64,000 nucleotides of DNA, taken from positions 10,367,631 through 10,431,630 of the forward strand of contig NC_061080.1 in assembly GCF_021917145.1 (NCBI RefSeq), in the 5' to 3' direction. Under the pieces are notes generated by a model. The model saw only the letters and a list, made by a program, of their open reading frames with translations. It was not told the DNA's origin and did no database searches. The stretch comes from Hypomesus transpacificus. Its lineage: Eukaryota > Chordata > Actinopteri > Osmeriformes > Osmeridae. A program made the translations under genes and the position numbers. Each line of letters opens with the position of its first letter. Positions within the stretch are counted from its first letter, which is position 1. Shown here in pieces: positions 40,817-51,438 of this stretch.

Positions 40817-42994
40817 AACCTTGGGGTTACCATGGATGACGAGCTCTCCCTCATGGCCCACATTGCAGCAGTCTCACGGTCTTGTAGATTCACCCTCTAC
40901 AACAGGGGTCGGCAACAGGCGGCCCGCGGGCCAATTGTGGCCCGCCAGCGATTTTATTTGGCCCGTCAAAATATTTCCAATGATATATTTTTTATAACGT
41001 TTTTTTCCCCGTCGACTTTTATTTTGAAACCGGAAACTGGGTATGGTGTCATTAGATGTTGTCGACTTCATGCAGCGCCGGCGTCGCCTGCAGCCCGGTT
41101 GACTTGAAGTAACCAATGGCATTCTCAGCTTCAAGGCAGCCGGCTGTCGGCGCTGCCGTCGCTGCATGAAGTCGAATACACTTATTGACTTTTCTGAAGT
41201 ATTTTTTTGCCATGTCATCGCTACCATATGATCGCTACACCTCACGGCTGACAGATCGCCTGATGTGAAAGCACAGTTATGGTTAGTAATCATGGGCAGC
41301 GCTCTCTATGGCAGCGCTAGGAAGGGGCTAGCAGGTGCTTCAGCACCCCCAAGAAAGACCAAAGCACCCCGATAGCACCCCCCACGACATTGCTTATTAA
41401 TTTATAGTTTCAGGCCCGGAATGGCCATCGGGAGAATAGGGAGAATTCACGGTGGGCCGCTTTGCCCGCTTATAAATTGGGCCAGAAGATCGCCTGCTTT
41501 CTCTTTGTTTTTTTCACACACCGAATAACAGGATATGCCTTAAGTTTGTTAAGTTACTGTGTGACTGAAAAGTAAGCTAATAGGCTACATTGTGTTTTAA
41601 TCTAATTAAGCGCATGATCAGACCGTGCATTAAAAAGTGCAGTTCAGTTGTCGCGCATGTTTCTCAAACACAAACCATAATTTATTGTTGTGGAGGGAGT
41701 TAGCTAGATTAAGCTGAAGCGAAAAAAATAAAATGGAAGGGATAAGATCCCAGGAGGAACTGAAAAAGCCAGGTAAAAAATTAAATTTTTGCTCGCATTA
41801 ATGTGAAGTTCCGATTTCACCTCACATTAAAACCTTGACTAGGTCCTAGTAATCCTATTCTCACTTGATGACAGTATTTATGTGCACCAACGATGACGAC
41901 CCACCACGTTGGGATGACAGTGACGACCATGTTGATACAGTTCGTTAACAGACCACCAATGGGCTCATGCACATGGTTTATTATCGTTAGCTATTTGTAG
42001 TAGACCTACCCATTCTCCATATAGGCCTAGTTGTTGCGAGTGCACGTATCGCAAGGGCACCTATCGCAGCGTCTAAATAGGCAGTAACCCAGACTCTGGC
42101 CCGCCGTCTAGTGGCGAGGAAAAATACTGGCCCGTGGCCCAAGTTACTTGCCGACCCCTGCTCTACAACATCCGGAAGATCAGGAGATACCTGTCTGAGC
42201 ACTCCACTTAGCTGCTAGTCCAAGCACTGGTCCTCTCCAAGTTAGACTACTGCAACTCGCTGCTCGCTGGTCTCCCAGCATGTGCAACCCGCCCTCTTCA
42301 GAGGATTCAGAACGCAGCGGCCCGCCTGGTCTACAATCTACCCAGATGCTCCCATGTTACCCCGCTCCTCATCTCTCTCCACTGGCTACCCATCAACACC
42401 GGTATCAGATTCAAGACCCTGATACTGAACTTCCCAGCGGTGAGCGGGACTGCACCCGACTACATCAAGTCTCTCCTGCAGCCTTACACCCCCACCCATC
42501 ACCTACGGTCTTCTTCAGACAACCGCCTGGTGGTCCCACCGCTCAAGACCGCCCGGTCCCAACACAAGCTTTTCTCCTGCCGGGCCCCCCAATGGTGGAA
42601 CCAGCTCCCCACCTCCATCAGGGACACTGCCTGTCTCCCCACCTTCAAGAAAAGGCTCAAGACGCACTTGTTCCGGGAGTACAACGGCACTTAGGAATGC
42701 TTGGCTGGACGTGATGTTAGTTTCCTACTCGCTGTGAAATATTTTACTGTTGATTGTTCTTCTACAGGTACAGTCCTGCACTTTTTGTGGTTCATGTTGT
42801 TTTAATTTGTAACTTTGGGTCTTCCCTTTTGGCACTAGTTTAGTTTTTTCACAATGTATGCTTCATGTTTTGGCTATTTGCAATGTTTGGGACTACCTCG
42901 TTGTTATGATCAGTGACCTATGCTCTTTTGTAAAGCTCTCTCTTGGAAGTCGCTTTGGATAAAAGCGTCTGCTAAATGCATAAATGTAAATGTA
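40817..42994 (+). pseudogene. L2-like LINE, RT C-terminus and 3' UTR
   Basis: 5'-truncated copy with ATTTTT on both sides (40811-40816, 42995-43000). Coding starts NLGVTMDDELSLMAHIAAVS and is broken at 40902 by a hAT element. It resumes at 42169 with YLSEHST, LVQALVLSKLDYCNSLLAGL, RIQNAAARLVYNLPR, PLLISLHWLPI, APDYIKSLLQPYTPTHHL and LKTHLFREYNGT, ending near 42694. The 3' UTR ends in GGATAAAAGCGTCTGCTAAATGC. There are some frameshifts, and it is inactive. Confidence 0.9.
40903..42160. mobile_element. hAT-type element inside the LINE, 1258 bp
   Basis: Ends CAGGGGTCGGCAA and, inverted, CAGGGGTCGGCAA, with the 8-bp repeat CTCTACAA on both sides (40895-40902, 42161-42168). Inside is a palindromic segment (CGACTTCATGCAGCG at 41070 and its inverse near 41170) like the MITE ends at 19095. 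No transposase frame is seen. Confidence 0.85.
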
Positions 42995-43489
42995 ATTTTT
43001 CGACCCTGCGGTTTATATAACGGTGCGGCTAATCTATAGATTTTAACAGCTAACGGCTATTACAGCTTCCTCAAGCAGCCATCTCTTTCCCGACAACTAA
43101 TTACATATGGTAAATAAACATTAAAAACACCTGCGGTTCATAGTCCAGTGCGGCTTATATATGTACACATCATTCAATTTAGCTGCTGCGGCTTATACAA
43201 CGGTGCACCTTATAGTCCAAAAATTACGGTATATGCCATAAGATCCATAAGAAAACTACAAGGCCAAGCTATCAAGAGGCCCAAATTTACGGCCCTATGC
43301 CCAGGAACCTAGTGCAGCTGGCCTTCAAAATCTGAGCAGGCCCAAAAAAAAAAAAAATGTTTTCTATGCAACTGTAATCTAAAGCTCCTGGAGTAAGAGA
43401 CCAATGGTGTCGGACATGCATAATGCATCTGTGACAAACAATATTGTACCAATAGCAAAATTACAGAAAATAATAAGGTTTTTTTAATT

Positions 43490-44250
43490 AGTGGTGGGCA
43501 TAGATTTTTATTTTTTTATCTAGATTAATATCACTGTAGTTAATTCCACCGAAGGCATTCCGAATATGTGTGCTACCCAAATAATGAGTAATGAGTAATG
43601 AAATAATGAGTTTCCAAAATGCATCACAAACTGCTTGAGAAAGCTGTTCTACTATGATAATTGGTGATGAAAATAAATTAATGTTCGATAACATGTACTT
43701 GTGTTTATTAAATTAGTTAGCTTGGCTGATAGAGCTGTGCTGACGGGCTTGGCTCAGTTGCACTCAAACATCGTAGTTTGACAACGACTCTTCCCCTGCG
43801 CTACATCAGTACTTGGCCCGGCATATACCGCACTAGCTAAGGGATGCTTTGCGTTTAGGTGGTATTTGAGACTGGAAGAACTCCTACAGTAAACTAATTC
43901 CGCATCGCACAAGGTGCTAACAACCTTAGTCTTGTCGAGGTTTCCACTGCGCTCTGATGATTTGCATGTTAAACAAACAATATTTTTAATTTGTCGTACA
44001 TTGTAAGAGATACTAAATACCATCGGCATTCGGTTATAACAGGACTGGTGATACGAGTCTTATTATTAGTAGGCTATTAGCGGCTGAATCTGCAATGTCC
44101 AGCAGTCATTGAGTCAGATTGCAAAAAATGTTCGTACGTGTTTATTGTGTTTTTTTTAAGCGTTTCAAAGTTCGATTAGTCGATTTTTAGACGTTTTAGT
44201 CAAGTCTTGGTCGACCACAGAAAATCTTAGTCGGGGACAGTCCTAGAATT
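43490..44250 (-). pseudogene. hAT transposase BED-finger fragment
   Basis: The minus-strand frame at 44029-43754 contains NLDKTKVVSTLCDAELVYCR, then SSSSLKYHLNAKHPL, the C..C...H...H pattern of a BED zinc finger at the N-terminus of a hAT transposase. It stops before the catalytic domain. Flanking GGTGGGCATAGATTTT and AGTCGGGGACAG look like the element's degenerate ends. Confidence 0.65.
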
Positions 44251-44317
44251 TGCGCAACAGGCAAGGGATCCACCTGAACAATAAATATACTATAATATAC
44301 TATATAAATATACTATA

Positions 44318-44401
44318 TATATATATATATATATATGTGTCAGATCCACAACCGAGTTATCTCTACACACTGTAGAGATAACTCGGTTGTGGATCTGACA
44401 C
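44318..44401. repeat. Perfect 31-bp inverted repeat with 3-base loop beside a (TA)n run
   Basis: GTGTCAGATCCACAACCGAG TTATCTCTACA (44337-44367) is followed by CAC and the exact inverse (44371-44401). A (TA)n tract precedes it. The RNA would form a 31-bp stem. No similar sequence is seen elsewhere in the window. Confidence 0.9.
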
Positions 44402-44596
44402 TGCATGCGTAGTCCAGGCTATGGCTAACTCTCATATCCAGCTGTTTTTTAACCCTCGACCATACTAGGTTCAGAAATGACAGGTGGATGATGTAAAAAC
44501 AGCAGATCATATTAAACATTTATTGGTGCGTTTATTAATTACTACAATTTCACAGCAGTTATTCAACATTAACCAGCAGATATAGCCTACCCGCTG

Positions 44597-45170
44597 CCAT
44601 AGAGTTAATATAACTAGAGTAAGCTACTTTTGTCTTCCAAGATGGCGTCCCCATTCATTTCTATGAAAAGTGCTCAGTGGCGGAGTGAGGCAAGCGAGAT
44701 CGCGAGACCGGACGCGGCCATCTTTCCACTTCCGTGTCTTCCTGTCTAACTTTAAACAGTGGCTTTTTTTTCCCTAGCTCCGAGAGCTCATGTAAATCAG
44801 CTATCGGCCAATGTGAACTATTGTGCTCGTGCCCTGTTAGTATCCGCCAGCACATTTGCAGGCAACTTTCATTGACTAAGCAAATAAATGGGTTGCTAGT
44901 TTACCCATTTCGGATTGGTTTCAAACTTAGCAGAAATCGGGAAAAATTATTATATGAAAAAGCTAGTAGTATGAGCCAGGTTCGAGAATCAAACAAAAAT
45001 GATCGGGGAGATAGTTTTTGTAAATGTTGAATGGAGTTAATAGAATAAAAACGACCGGAAGAGTCGGAAACCTAACCGTACATGCAATACCACCTACATC
45101 CACCGGGGCTGTTGCTTCAAGCCGAGGAGCGAGGGGTGGGGGCTTGCCCGCTGCACACCTCCCCGACCGT
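44597..45170 (+). repeat. Dispersed repeat, most complete copy
   Basis: It runs from AGTTAATATAACTAGAGTAAGC through AGATGGCGTCCCC, ACTTCCGTGTCTTCC, GCTATCGGCCAATGTGAAC and ATCGGGAAAAATTATT to GAGGGGTGGGGGCTTGCCC. Collinear with 17962-17760 plus 15958-15590 (inverted). It has no coding motif. Class unknown. Confidence 0.7.
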
Positions 45171-45560
45171 TGCCTTAGTAGGCCTATACAGGCGTCACAG
45201 CTGGTCTTTTTAAGCCGTGTCCGTTCTTATAATCGCCTTTCTATGGGTATTCTGTAACATTTTGCTAGCTTAATTTAGCCGTATGTTAATTTCGTTTCTT
45301 TCATTGTTTTACATGGTGTTTCCTTTTTATTCATGGTCAACATGCTTAAATGTATGACATTTTCATTTGTTTTAGCATTCGGTGACTGGCTGCACGGTGC
45401 TAAATGAATTTTGTATGACGTGTTCATCACCAGTGAAATAAATGGTTGGAGCCGAAGATAGCCTACGTGTCGTAAATGACACAACGCATGAGTAGAAAAC
45501 CCCTACACCTTGCCGAAGGACACAACGTCATTTGGCACAGCCACCTGATTCCCCCCCGAC
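45171..45560. other. No gene; SINE fragment at 45495-45545
   Basis: Mostly unique sequence. ACACCTTGCCGAAGGACACAACGTCATTTGG with CCACCTGATTCCC is an inverted piece of the tRNA-derived SINE (compare 9660-9750). Confidence 0.5.
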
Positions 45561-45593
45561 TCCCCGCTTGACAGTTCTAACTGTCCACCCTAC

Positions 45594-45778
45594 CTGTTCG
45601 GTGTATCTTGATCTCCGGTGGAGTAACAATGTCCAACAATCGATTGAGCCGCGTGCTTTTCTCCTTGGAATTATACATTTCTTCTTGGAACTCAGCAAAC
45701 GCTTTTTCAACGGCCGCGAAAATCTCCAAAGCTGACGTTCTTAGTCTTTCACGGATAAAAACAAAGTCGTTTTTAAAT
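45594..45778 (-). pseudogene. Exon 1 of the Z6 unit, start codon lost
   Basis: The frame FIRERLRTSALEIFAAVEKA, FAEFQEEMYNSKEKSTRLNR and LLDIVTPPEIKIHRT with donor CAG|GTAGGG is intact. The 5' end reads AATTTAAAAACG where other copies have AATGTCAAAA, and the exon is eight bases shorter. The ATG is gone and no other in-frame ATG lies before it. It is the only family exon 1 upstream of Z6. Confidence 0.75.
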
Positions 45779-46010
45779 TTTGGTGGAGTAAAAATGATAT
45801 TCTGCACAACGAGGTTAGCTATTAGCACCTGGGTGCTTCGTGTTAAATATTAGAGAACTCGGATGTGAACAATATCAGGCTTCTGTTTACTTCCGGGCAG
45901 GCCAGCGTTATCGGGAGGTGCATAGCTGCGTCGTTTACTGAACCAACGCATTGCCAACAACTATCTGCTAATGTCCATAGATTTCAAACGGTGGAGTGTA
46001 GAAACTATGG
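45779..46010 (-). promoter_or_regulatory. Upstream block of Z6 exon 1
   Basis: TTTACTTCCGGGCAGG at 45887-45902, GTCGTTTACTGAACCAACGC and TTCAAACGGTGGAGTG as in the other units, then interrupted by unrelated DNA at about 46010. Confidence 0.45.
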
Positions 46011-46134
46011 AACGACCAGTATTAAATAAATAAGTAAATAAATAGATAAATACCTACGTAAATAAATATGGCTATGAAATAAACTATAAAATTAAAAAAA
46101 AGATGGCAATAAATATATAAATATAGCATTATAT

Positions 46135-46486
46135 TATTATATAGGGTGAGTTCAGGTAATGTGGGACATCAGGTAAAGTGGGACAGCTATGCATTTTTAT
46201 GATTTAATATGTACAAAACCGACATCCAATCACCAGAGCTGATCTTGACTCATAAATACAACACTTCTAGTCACTATGCAGTGGTTTTTATTTGTCTGAC
46301 ATCAACTGAGTATTATATAGGGTGAGTTCAGGTAATGTGGGACATCAGGTAAAGTGGGACAGCTATGCATTTTTATGATTTAATATGTACAAAACCGACA
46401 TCCAATCACCAGAGCTGATCTTGACTCATAAATACAACACTTCTAGTCACTATGCAGTGGTTTTTATTTGTCTGACATCAACTGAG
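46135..46486. repeat. Perfect 176-bp tandem duplication
   Basis: 46135-46310 and 46311-46486 read the same base for base. The unit includes the left end of the TA-flanked element (GGGTGAGTTCAGG). Confidence 0.9.
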
Positions 46487-47392
46487 TATGCATGATCTGG
46501 CTTGACAGGAGGTCCGTACAGAAAAAGGCATCGAAAGTTCAGCGGCATATGACTTTCTATTTCTCAATGATAAGGCTGGCAAAGGAATTTAAATTAAGTT
46601 ACAATGCGTACTATTTCAACATAATGAAGGGTGTTAACCACTGATTGAAAAACACACAAAAATGTGTAAAATATTGCTTTGTTAGAAGAAGAAAAAACGT
46701 TTTATGTGACTGTCCCACATTACCTGATCATGCCAGGTAATGTGGGACAGCATTTTTCAGGTAAAGTGGGACATCTAGTAATTATGTGTTTATGCTATAA
46801 AAGTAATTTAATTCGACAGTTCTCAAATGTTTAATACCAATGCACCATACTGCAATTAAGTTCCCAACTAAATAACAACTTACACTGTCATCAAACCAGC
46901 GCTCTCAGACTTGTAAGCGTGACCGCTAACGCTAGTCCAACAAAATGCTAACGAAGTGGGACTAGCTAGCTAGCACATAGACTGCAGATCACTAAGGTTC
47001 AGTTACACTTTATGCCTATTGTATAAGTCAAACCCCACAACTAAATGAATCTTGCGACACCCTTGCACCTAGCATTGTTGTATATAAATACATTATTATT
47101 ATATTAGCATTTAGCAGACTATAGGTTGACAGACGATAACTGTCCCACTTTAGCCTACTAGACAAGCTGTCCCACATTACCTGAAAATGCTGCCTGAGTG
47201 AGAGAGGGGGTCATGTTATGTTTGTAATTGTGTAGATTCTATAATATTGTGTATTCCCATTTCATTCCAACATGAAAATGTTCCTAAGGCCTAAAACGAT
47301 TTACAAAAACACCACTGGGGCGAGTTAACAGTTATTTTGTAAGTCTATTGGAGCCTCTACCAAAAAGTGTCCCACATGACCTGAAATCACCG
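46144..47392. mobile_element. TA-flanked element rich in GTGGGACA motifs
   Basis: The left end GGGTGAGTTCAGGTAATGTG and the right end (inverted) CGGTGATTTCAGGTCATGTG are related, with TA on both sides (46142, 47393). At least nine copies of CAGGTAA(T/A)GTGGGACA or its inverse are spread inside, in both orientations. No transposase frame is recognised. Confidence 0.65.
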
Positions 47393-47394
47393 TA

Positions 47395-47830
47395 GCTGAA
47401 TCCATTTACCGACATCAATAAATACATACATTTATTCATTTCAAAATGACGTTTGGACTTGTATTTCCTAATGCCACATTTATTTATTTTTTGAGACGTT
47501 AATCCAGTTTGATACGTTCATTTAGATTGAAGTATGGCCGTTAAATGCCATCTATAGATACAGACTTTATTATTCCCATCATGAAGGGCAATTTATTTGA
47601 GAAGCTTGCACACACACACACACACCAACAAATCTGTTGGATCTAATGTATGTAATCAAGTGGTGGGGATACAGAACTGTACATCATTTGGTCCAATGTT
47701 CTGTAGTGTTAGTGTCATTTATTGCTATATGGCATATCTTTATATAAACTGTATATATCACAGTGAATATGTATATATCACATGCATTGTGTACATCCAA
47801 TAGAGCCAGGGCCCTCTCAGGTAGAGCTAG
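47395..47830. other. No recognised gene
   Basis: AT-rich, with short CA repeat ACACACACACACACACC at about 47610. Short frames have no motif. Confidence 0.4.
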
Positions 47831-47894
47831 AAGGAGGAAGAAGTGTGGAAGCACAGAAAGAATGAAAAGAAAGTTACAGTGATGATGAGGATGA

Positions 47895-48045
47895 GAGATG
47901 CATGGTGGAAGAAGACAGAAGTCATAAAAAGGAGGATGACACAGGTTTGTGGCCAGCAGATTTGACTGACAGGGACAGGGAGGCTTTTGTGAGGGCACTG
48001 GCCAGCAGAGATGATAATGATGATGTACACATGCAGACTTGCATG
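47895..48045 (+). pseudogene. Possible transposase N-terminal fragment
   Basis: The frame has KKEDDTGLWPADLTDRDREA FVRALASRD, whose (D)xGLWPxxLTDxxRE pattern resembles the segment before the TTF-type finger in hAT/ZMYM-like proteins. Only about 40 residues are readable. The segment is followed by CCTGGGGTCGCCCCTG (48226-48241), a hAT-like end, directly before GTTGACCA of the unit's upstream block. Confidence 0.35.
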
Positions 48046-49004
48046 AACAAATCACCAGCAGTAAATATTGTGCTAGTAATAGTATTGAACTACAAGAAGC
48101 AAAACAGTTGCAAGCCTTTAATTAGTTATGTAAAGCTTTTGATGGGACAGTTAGGTCCTTTATCTGTGGGGACAGCAGCTGCACAGAGGGGGCCCAATTA
48201 GAATTTTTTGTCATGGGGCCCAAAATTCCTGGGGTCGCCCCTGGTTGACCAAAGAGTAATCTGTCAGTTGTATTGAATTTTATTTTGTTTAAATCTACAG
48301 AACACATGAAAAAGTACCAATGGAACAACTCAATATTTGATGAATCTGATATTATGAAGCAGTTCTTAAGCACGATTCACATTGTCCCTTCTCTATTCTC
48401 AAAAAGTGATCAGCCTGATTAGATACCCGTTCTAGATGGGTATGCTTTTCATCTACAGGGACTACAATCAGAGTTGGGGTAGTTACAAAAAAAAAGTTAT
48501 ATATTACACATTACTAGAAAAAGTTATATATTACACATTACTAGTTAAAATGCTTTACTTTACTAGATTACTCACTGCTGAAAGGAACTAGTTACACTAC
48601 TAGTTACATTACTTTTGGACCTCACCTGAGATGCGCTATAACTTACTTGCCAAATAACAATATATGTACCATATATACATGCCCAAATCAACTCAAATTA
48701 TTATTATAATGAGGACATACACAAGATCTCTCTTTCATGCTTTTTAATACAACAATGCTGACAGTTGTGAACATCAAGTTGTCAAGCATAACAAGGCTAC
48801 AGTACTATACACCAAAAGCATACAGAATGATGTGTTTGAGGCAGATATTTGACAGATCTGGTAATACATTTAAAAAAGAGCTGATTTCAGTGTCAACCTT
48901 TTGGAATCTTAAGAACCTAGTGACAGTAAACTCCACAATAAAGTTCTATTATTTGCTCATTCATTTGATCCAATGAATTCCCTAAAGAGACTTGTGATTG
49001 TTAT

Positions 49005-49734
49005 TAGAGCTGTCAAACAATTAAAATATTTAATTAATCGCATTAATGTCATAGTTAACTCCGAATTAATCTCAATTAATCGCACATTTTTATCTATTCT
49101 AAATGTCCCTTGATTTCTTTTTGATCCATTATTTTTTCAAATTTTAATGCTCTTACCAACATGGAAAAGTGGTTCGGATTGCTTCGTGCAAATGTTTTTT
49201 TTTAAATTGGCTTTGACAAGCGGGCGAGAATTCGCATCAGCTGTGTGCTTGGCCATCAAAGTGGTATTTTAGACTGGACGACGTGCTGCGATGATAGCTC
49301 AGTTCACAACGACATAACACACTGATCACTTTGGTTTTGTCAATGGAACCATTTGGCAACCTTTTAAAAGTAAACTTTCCATTCAGAATCTTATTGGCAT
49401 CCATTCTGGCGTCTGGCGCTGGCAATCCACTCAAAACGTTACGTTAGCCTACTACCAGAGAATTCCTAATATCCGTAAACGGGCTCTGCTACTACTCTTT
49501 AGCCGGCTCGCAAGCCCAAACAAGTGTGTGTGGCGTGCCTGTTGTTTTGTTTCCGGTCTAGCTAGATCCGGTGTGGTATTGTAGTTTTTCTAACGTCAGT
49601 TGTTGTTGCAACAGCATGTGAAAAAAACTACAAAGTTTGCTAGGTCAAAAAGAGCGTTAATCGCGCAATAAAAAAAATTACGCCGTTAATTTGGGTTTGC
49701 GTTAACGCCGTTAATAACGCGTTTAACTGACAGC
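49005..49734. mobile_element. Nested hAT element, 730 bp
   Basis: Ends TAGAGCTGTCAAAC and GTTTAACTGACAGC (inverted), flanked by ATTGTTAT (48997-49004, 49735-49742). The interior has AATTAATCGCATTAA repeats. A minus-strand frame at 49434-49237 carries SIDKTKVISVLCRCELSYHR, then STSSSLKYHF, a degenerate BED finger. Confidence 0.85.
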
Positions 49735-50008
49735 ATTGTTATATGATATAATGTCAAATCCTGGAACCACTGAGTTGAAAATAAAATCCTGGTAACATCC
49801 ATGTATTTCCTGCCTTAACAATTCAACTAGCATCATCAAAATGCAATTTACAATACGACATCATAACTCATAACACTCAACTATATATGCTACTACAAGC
49901 CTGTTTAACTCTGATTTGGTAACCTGCTGTTGGAAGTCCAGTTGTGGCTGCTTGGCTGGTGTCGCCAACTGCAAACTTTTATCAGCATCAGTGTCACTCC
50001 GTTGATCT

Positions 50009-50194
50009 TTAGCTACTAACCTGGAGTTGAAGATGTTTTAAAAGATTAGAAGTTGTGTTTGCGGCGGTAGAGAGGTGTTTTTGGCCTGGGCACAATGTAC
50101 ATTGTACAGTTAAGTTTTTGCCCTTTTTCGCTGCTAAAACAAAGTAATGTGCATATCTCCATCCCTCAAAAAACGTCCTAAGGGGCTCTGCCAT
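50009..50194 (-). pseudogene. BED zinc-finger start of a hAT transposase
   Basis: MAEPLRTFFEGWRYAHYFVL, then KGKNLTVQCTLCPGQKHLST and NTTSNLLKHL: C-x2-C with a following SNLLKHL, as in the DNA-binding BED finger of hAT transposases. Ends after 61 codons; the catalytic part is deleted. Confidence 0.7.
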
Positions 50195-50429
50195 TATGTT
50201 TTCGCCTCTTGAATTTTGAGGTGAAAGTGACGAGTGTTACGCAAACACACGTACTGTAGAGGGGAATTTGATTTATTTATTCCCCCCCCCGATATGCAGA
50301 GTTGGTGTTATCGTAACTGTAACAGTAACGCGATACATTACTACGTTACAGACAAATGTAATATTATTAAAGTAACGCATTACTTGTAATATTATTACAA
50401 GTAACGCGTTACACCCAACACTGACTACA

Positions 50430-51438
50430 ATACATAATTTGTATTAATGAAATAAGAAACAACTTGCCTAATAAGAAAGTGCCAGTAAAACCTTTTAATG
50501 TTCAAAGTACAGACTACTGTAATACAGATTATTCATTACAAACTCTTTCCATTGTTAAGTGTCATCTACACATCAACGTCTTTAGGCCTCTAGGGAAATC
50601 TGTCATTCAACCTTTCAAAACATTTTTAAGAAAAAACATTTTTCCAAACATTTTTACAACTTTTAAAAACTTTTTTTCAAAACCTTTTAATTAATTCGAT
50701 TTTTTTATAAATTCTTTTTCGAAAACCTTTTTTCAACCTTTCGAAAAAAAAGTTTTCCACGATTCAAAACTTTTTTTCCCCACATAGTGTTAAGAGGAGA
50801 GAGAAGAGGGGAGAACAGAGAAGCCTAAAACAGAGTAGAGTAAAGCAAAATAGAGTACAATAGAGTTTTTTACACTGAGAACACAGGGGGAACTGATTTC
50901 CCTGGAGGCCTGAGGAAAGTGCTTCCCCCCTGTACATTAGAGTCTGGTCATTTGTACAACAATAGAGTGATACTGGTGATATATGTTACTGTGATCATTA
51001 TGAGTGGAACAGATTTACCCAGAGACTTGGGAAAAAGAGGTCCCCCCCTCCTATGTTAAGTATCACTTACACATCAGTCTCTCTTAGGCCTCTAGGGAAA
51101 TCTGTAATTCAACATTTCAAAACATTTAAAAATATATATTTTTCAAAACCTTTTAAAAACCTTTGGAAACTAAATTTTCAAAACTTTATCAACATTTCGA
51201 AAATATCTAAGGTGGAAGGTAACGGTATCTAAGGTGGAAGGTAACGGTATTTAAGGTGGAAGGTAACAGTATCTAAGGTGGAAGGTGTTCCTTGCTTGGC
51301 TCCAGGACATACAACAGGGAGGGGGCAAATCATATAAATACCCACTGGACAGGAAATCAATTCAAACTTATATATTGTACCATTTCTCATTAGATGAACC
51401 AAACTGGTCTTCTGGCATAAAAAATTACATCATTTAGA
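50430..51438 (-). other. Unit border and 3' flank of Z7
   Basis: It contains the end of the Z6-unit upstream block, the T-rich array (50590-50770), the ACACTGAGAACACAGGGGG / TTCCCTGGAGGCCTGAGG block, then four GGTGGAAGGTAACGGTATCTAA units and CTTGCTTGGC before the Z7 stop. Confidence 0.65.

Larger units (their letters stand above)
40774..43229. mobile_element. TA-flanked Tc1/mariner-like MITE, split by LINE insertion
   Basis: The left end CCGTAATTTCCGGATTATAA and the right end TTATAGTCCAAAAATTACGG are inverted and both flanked by TA (40772, 43230). The two halves (40774-40816 and 42995-43229) are separated by the LINE 40817-42994. Confidence 0.75.
48469..50423. mobile_element. hAT element, 1955 bp, with BED finger and nested hAT
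   Basis: Ends CAGAGTTGGGG and, inverted, CAGTGTTGGGTGTAACG, flanked by ACTACAAT (48461-48468, 50424-50431). A minus-strand first-exon-like frame lies at 50194-50009, and a second hAT is nested at 49005-49734. It interrupts the upstream block of the Z6 unit, which resumes at TACATAATTTGTATTAATG. Confidence 0.85.

Noticed and set aside
40874-41293. 139-residue minus-strand frame inside the hAT element
   Set aside because: It crosses the GC-rich palindrome of the element and shows no transposase motif.
47684-48055. 123-residue minus-strand frame
   Set aside because: Antisense to the more convincing but short transposase-like segment; low-complexity His/Pro/Phe composition.
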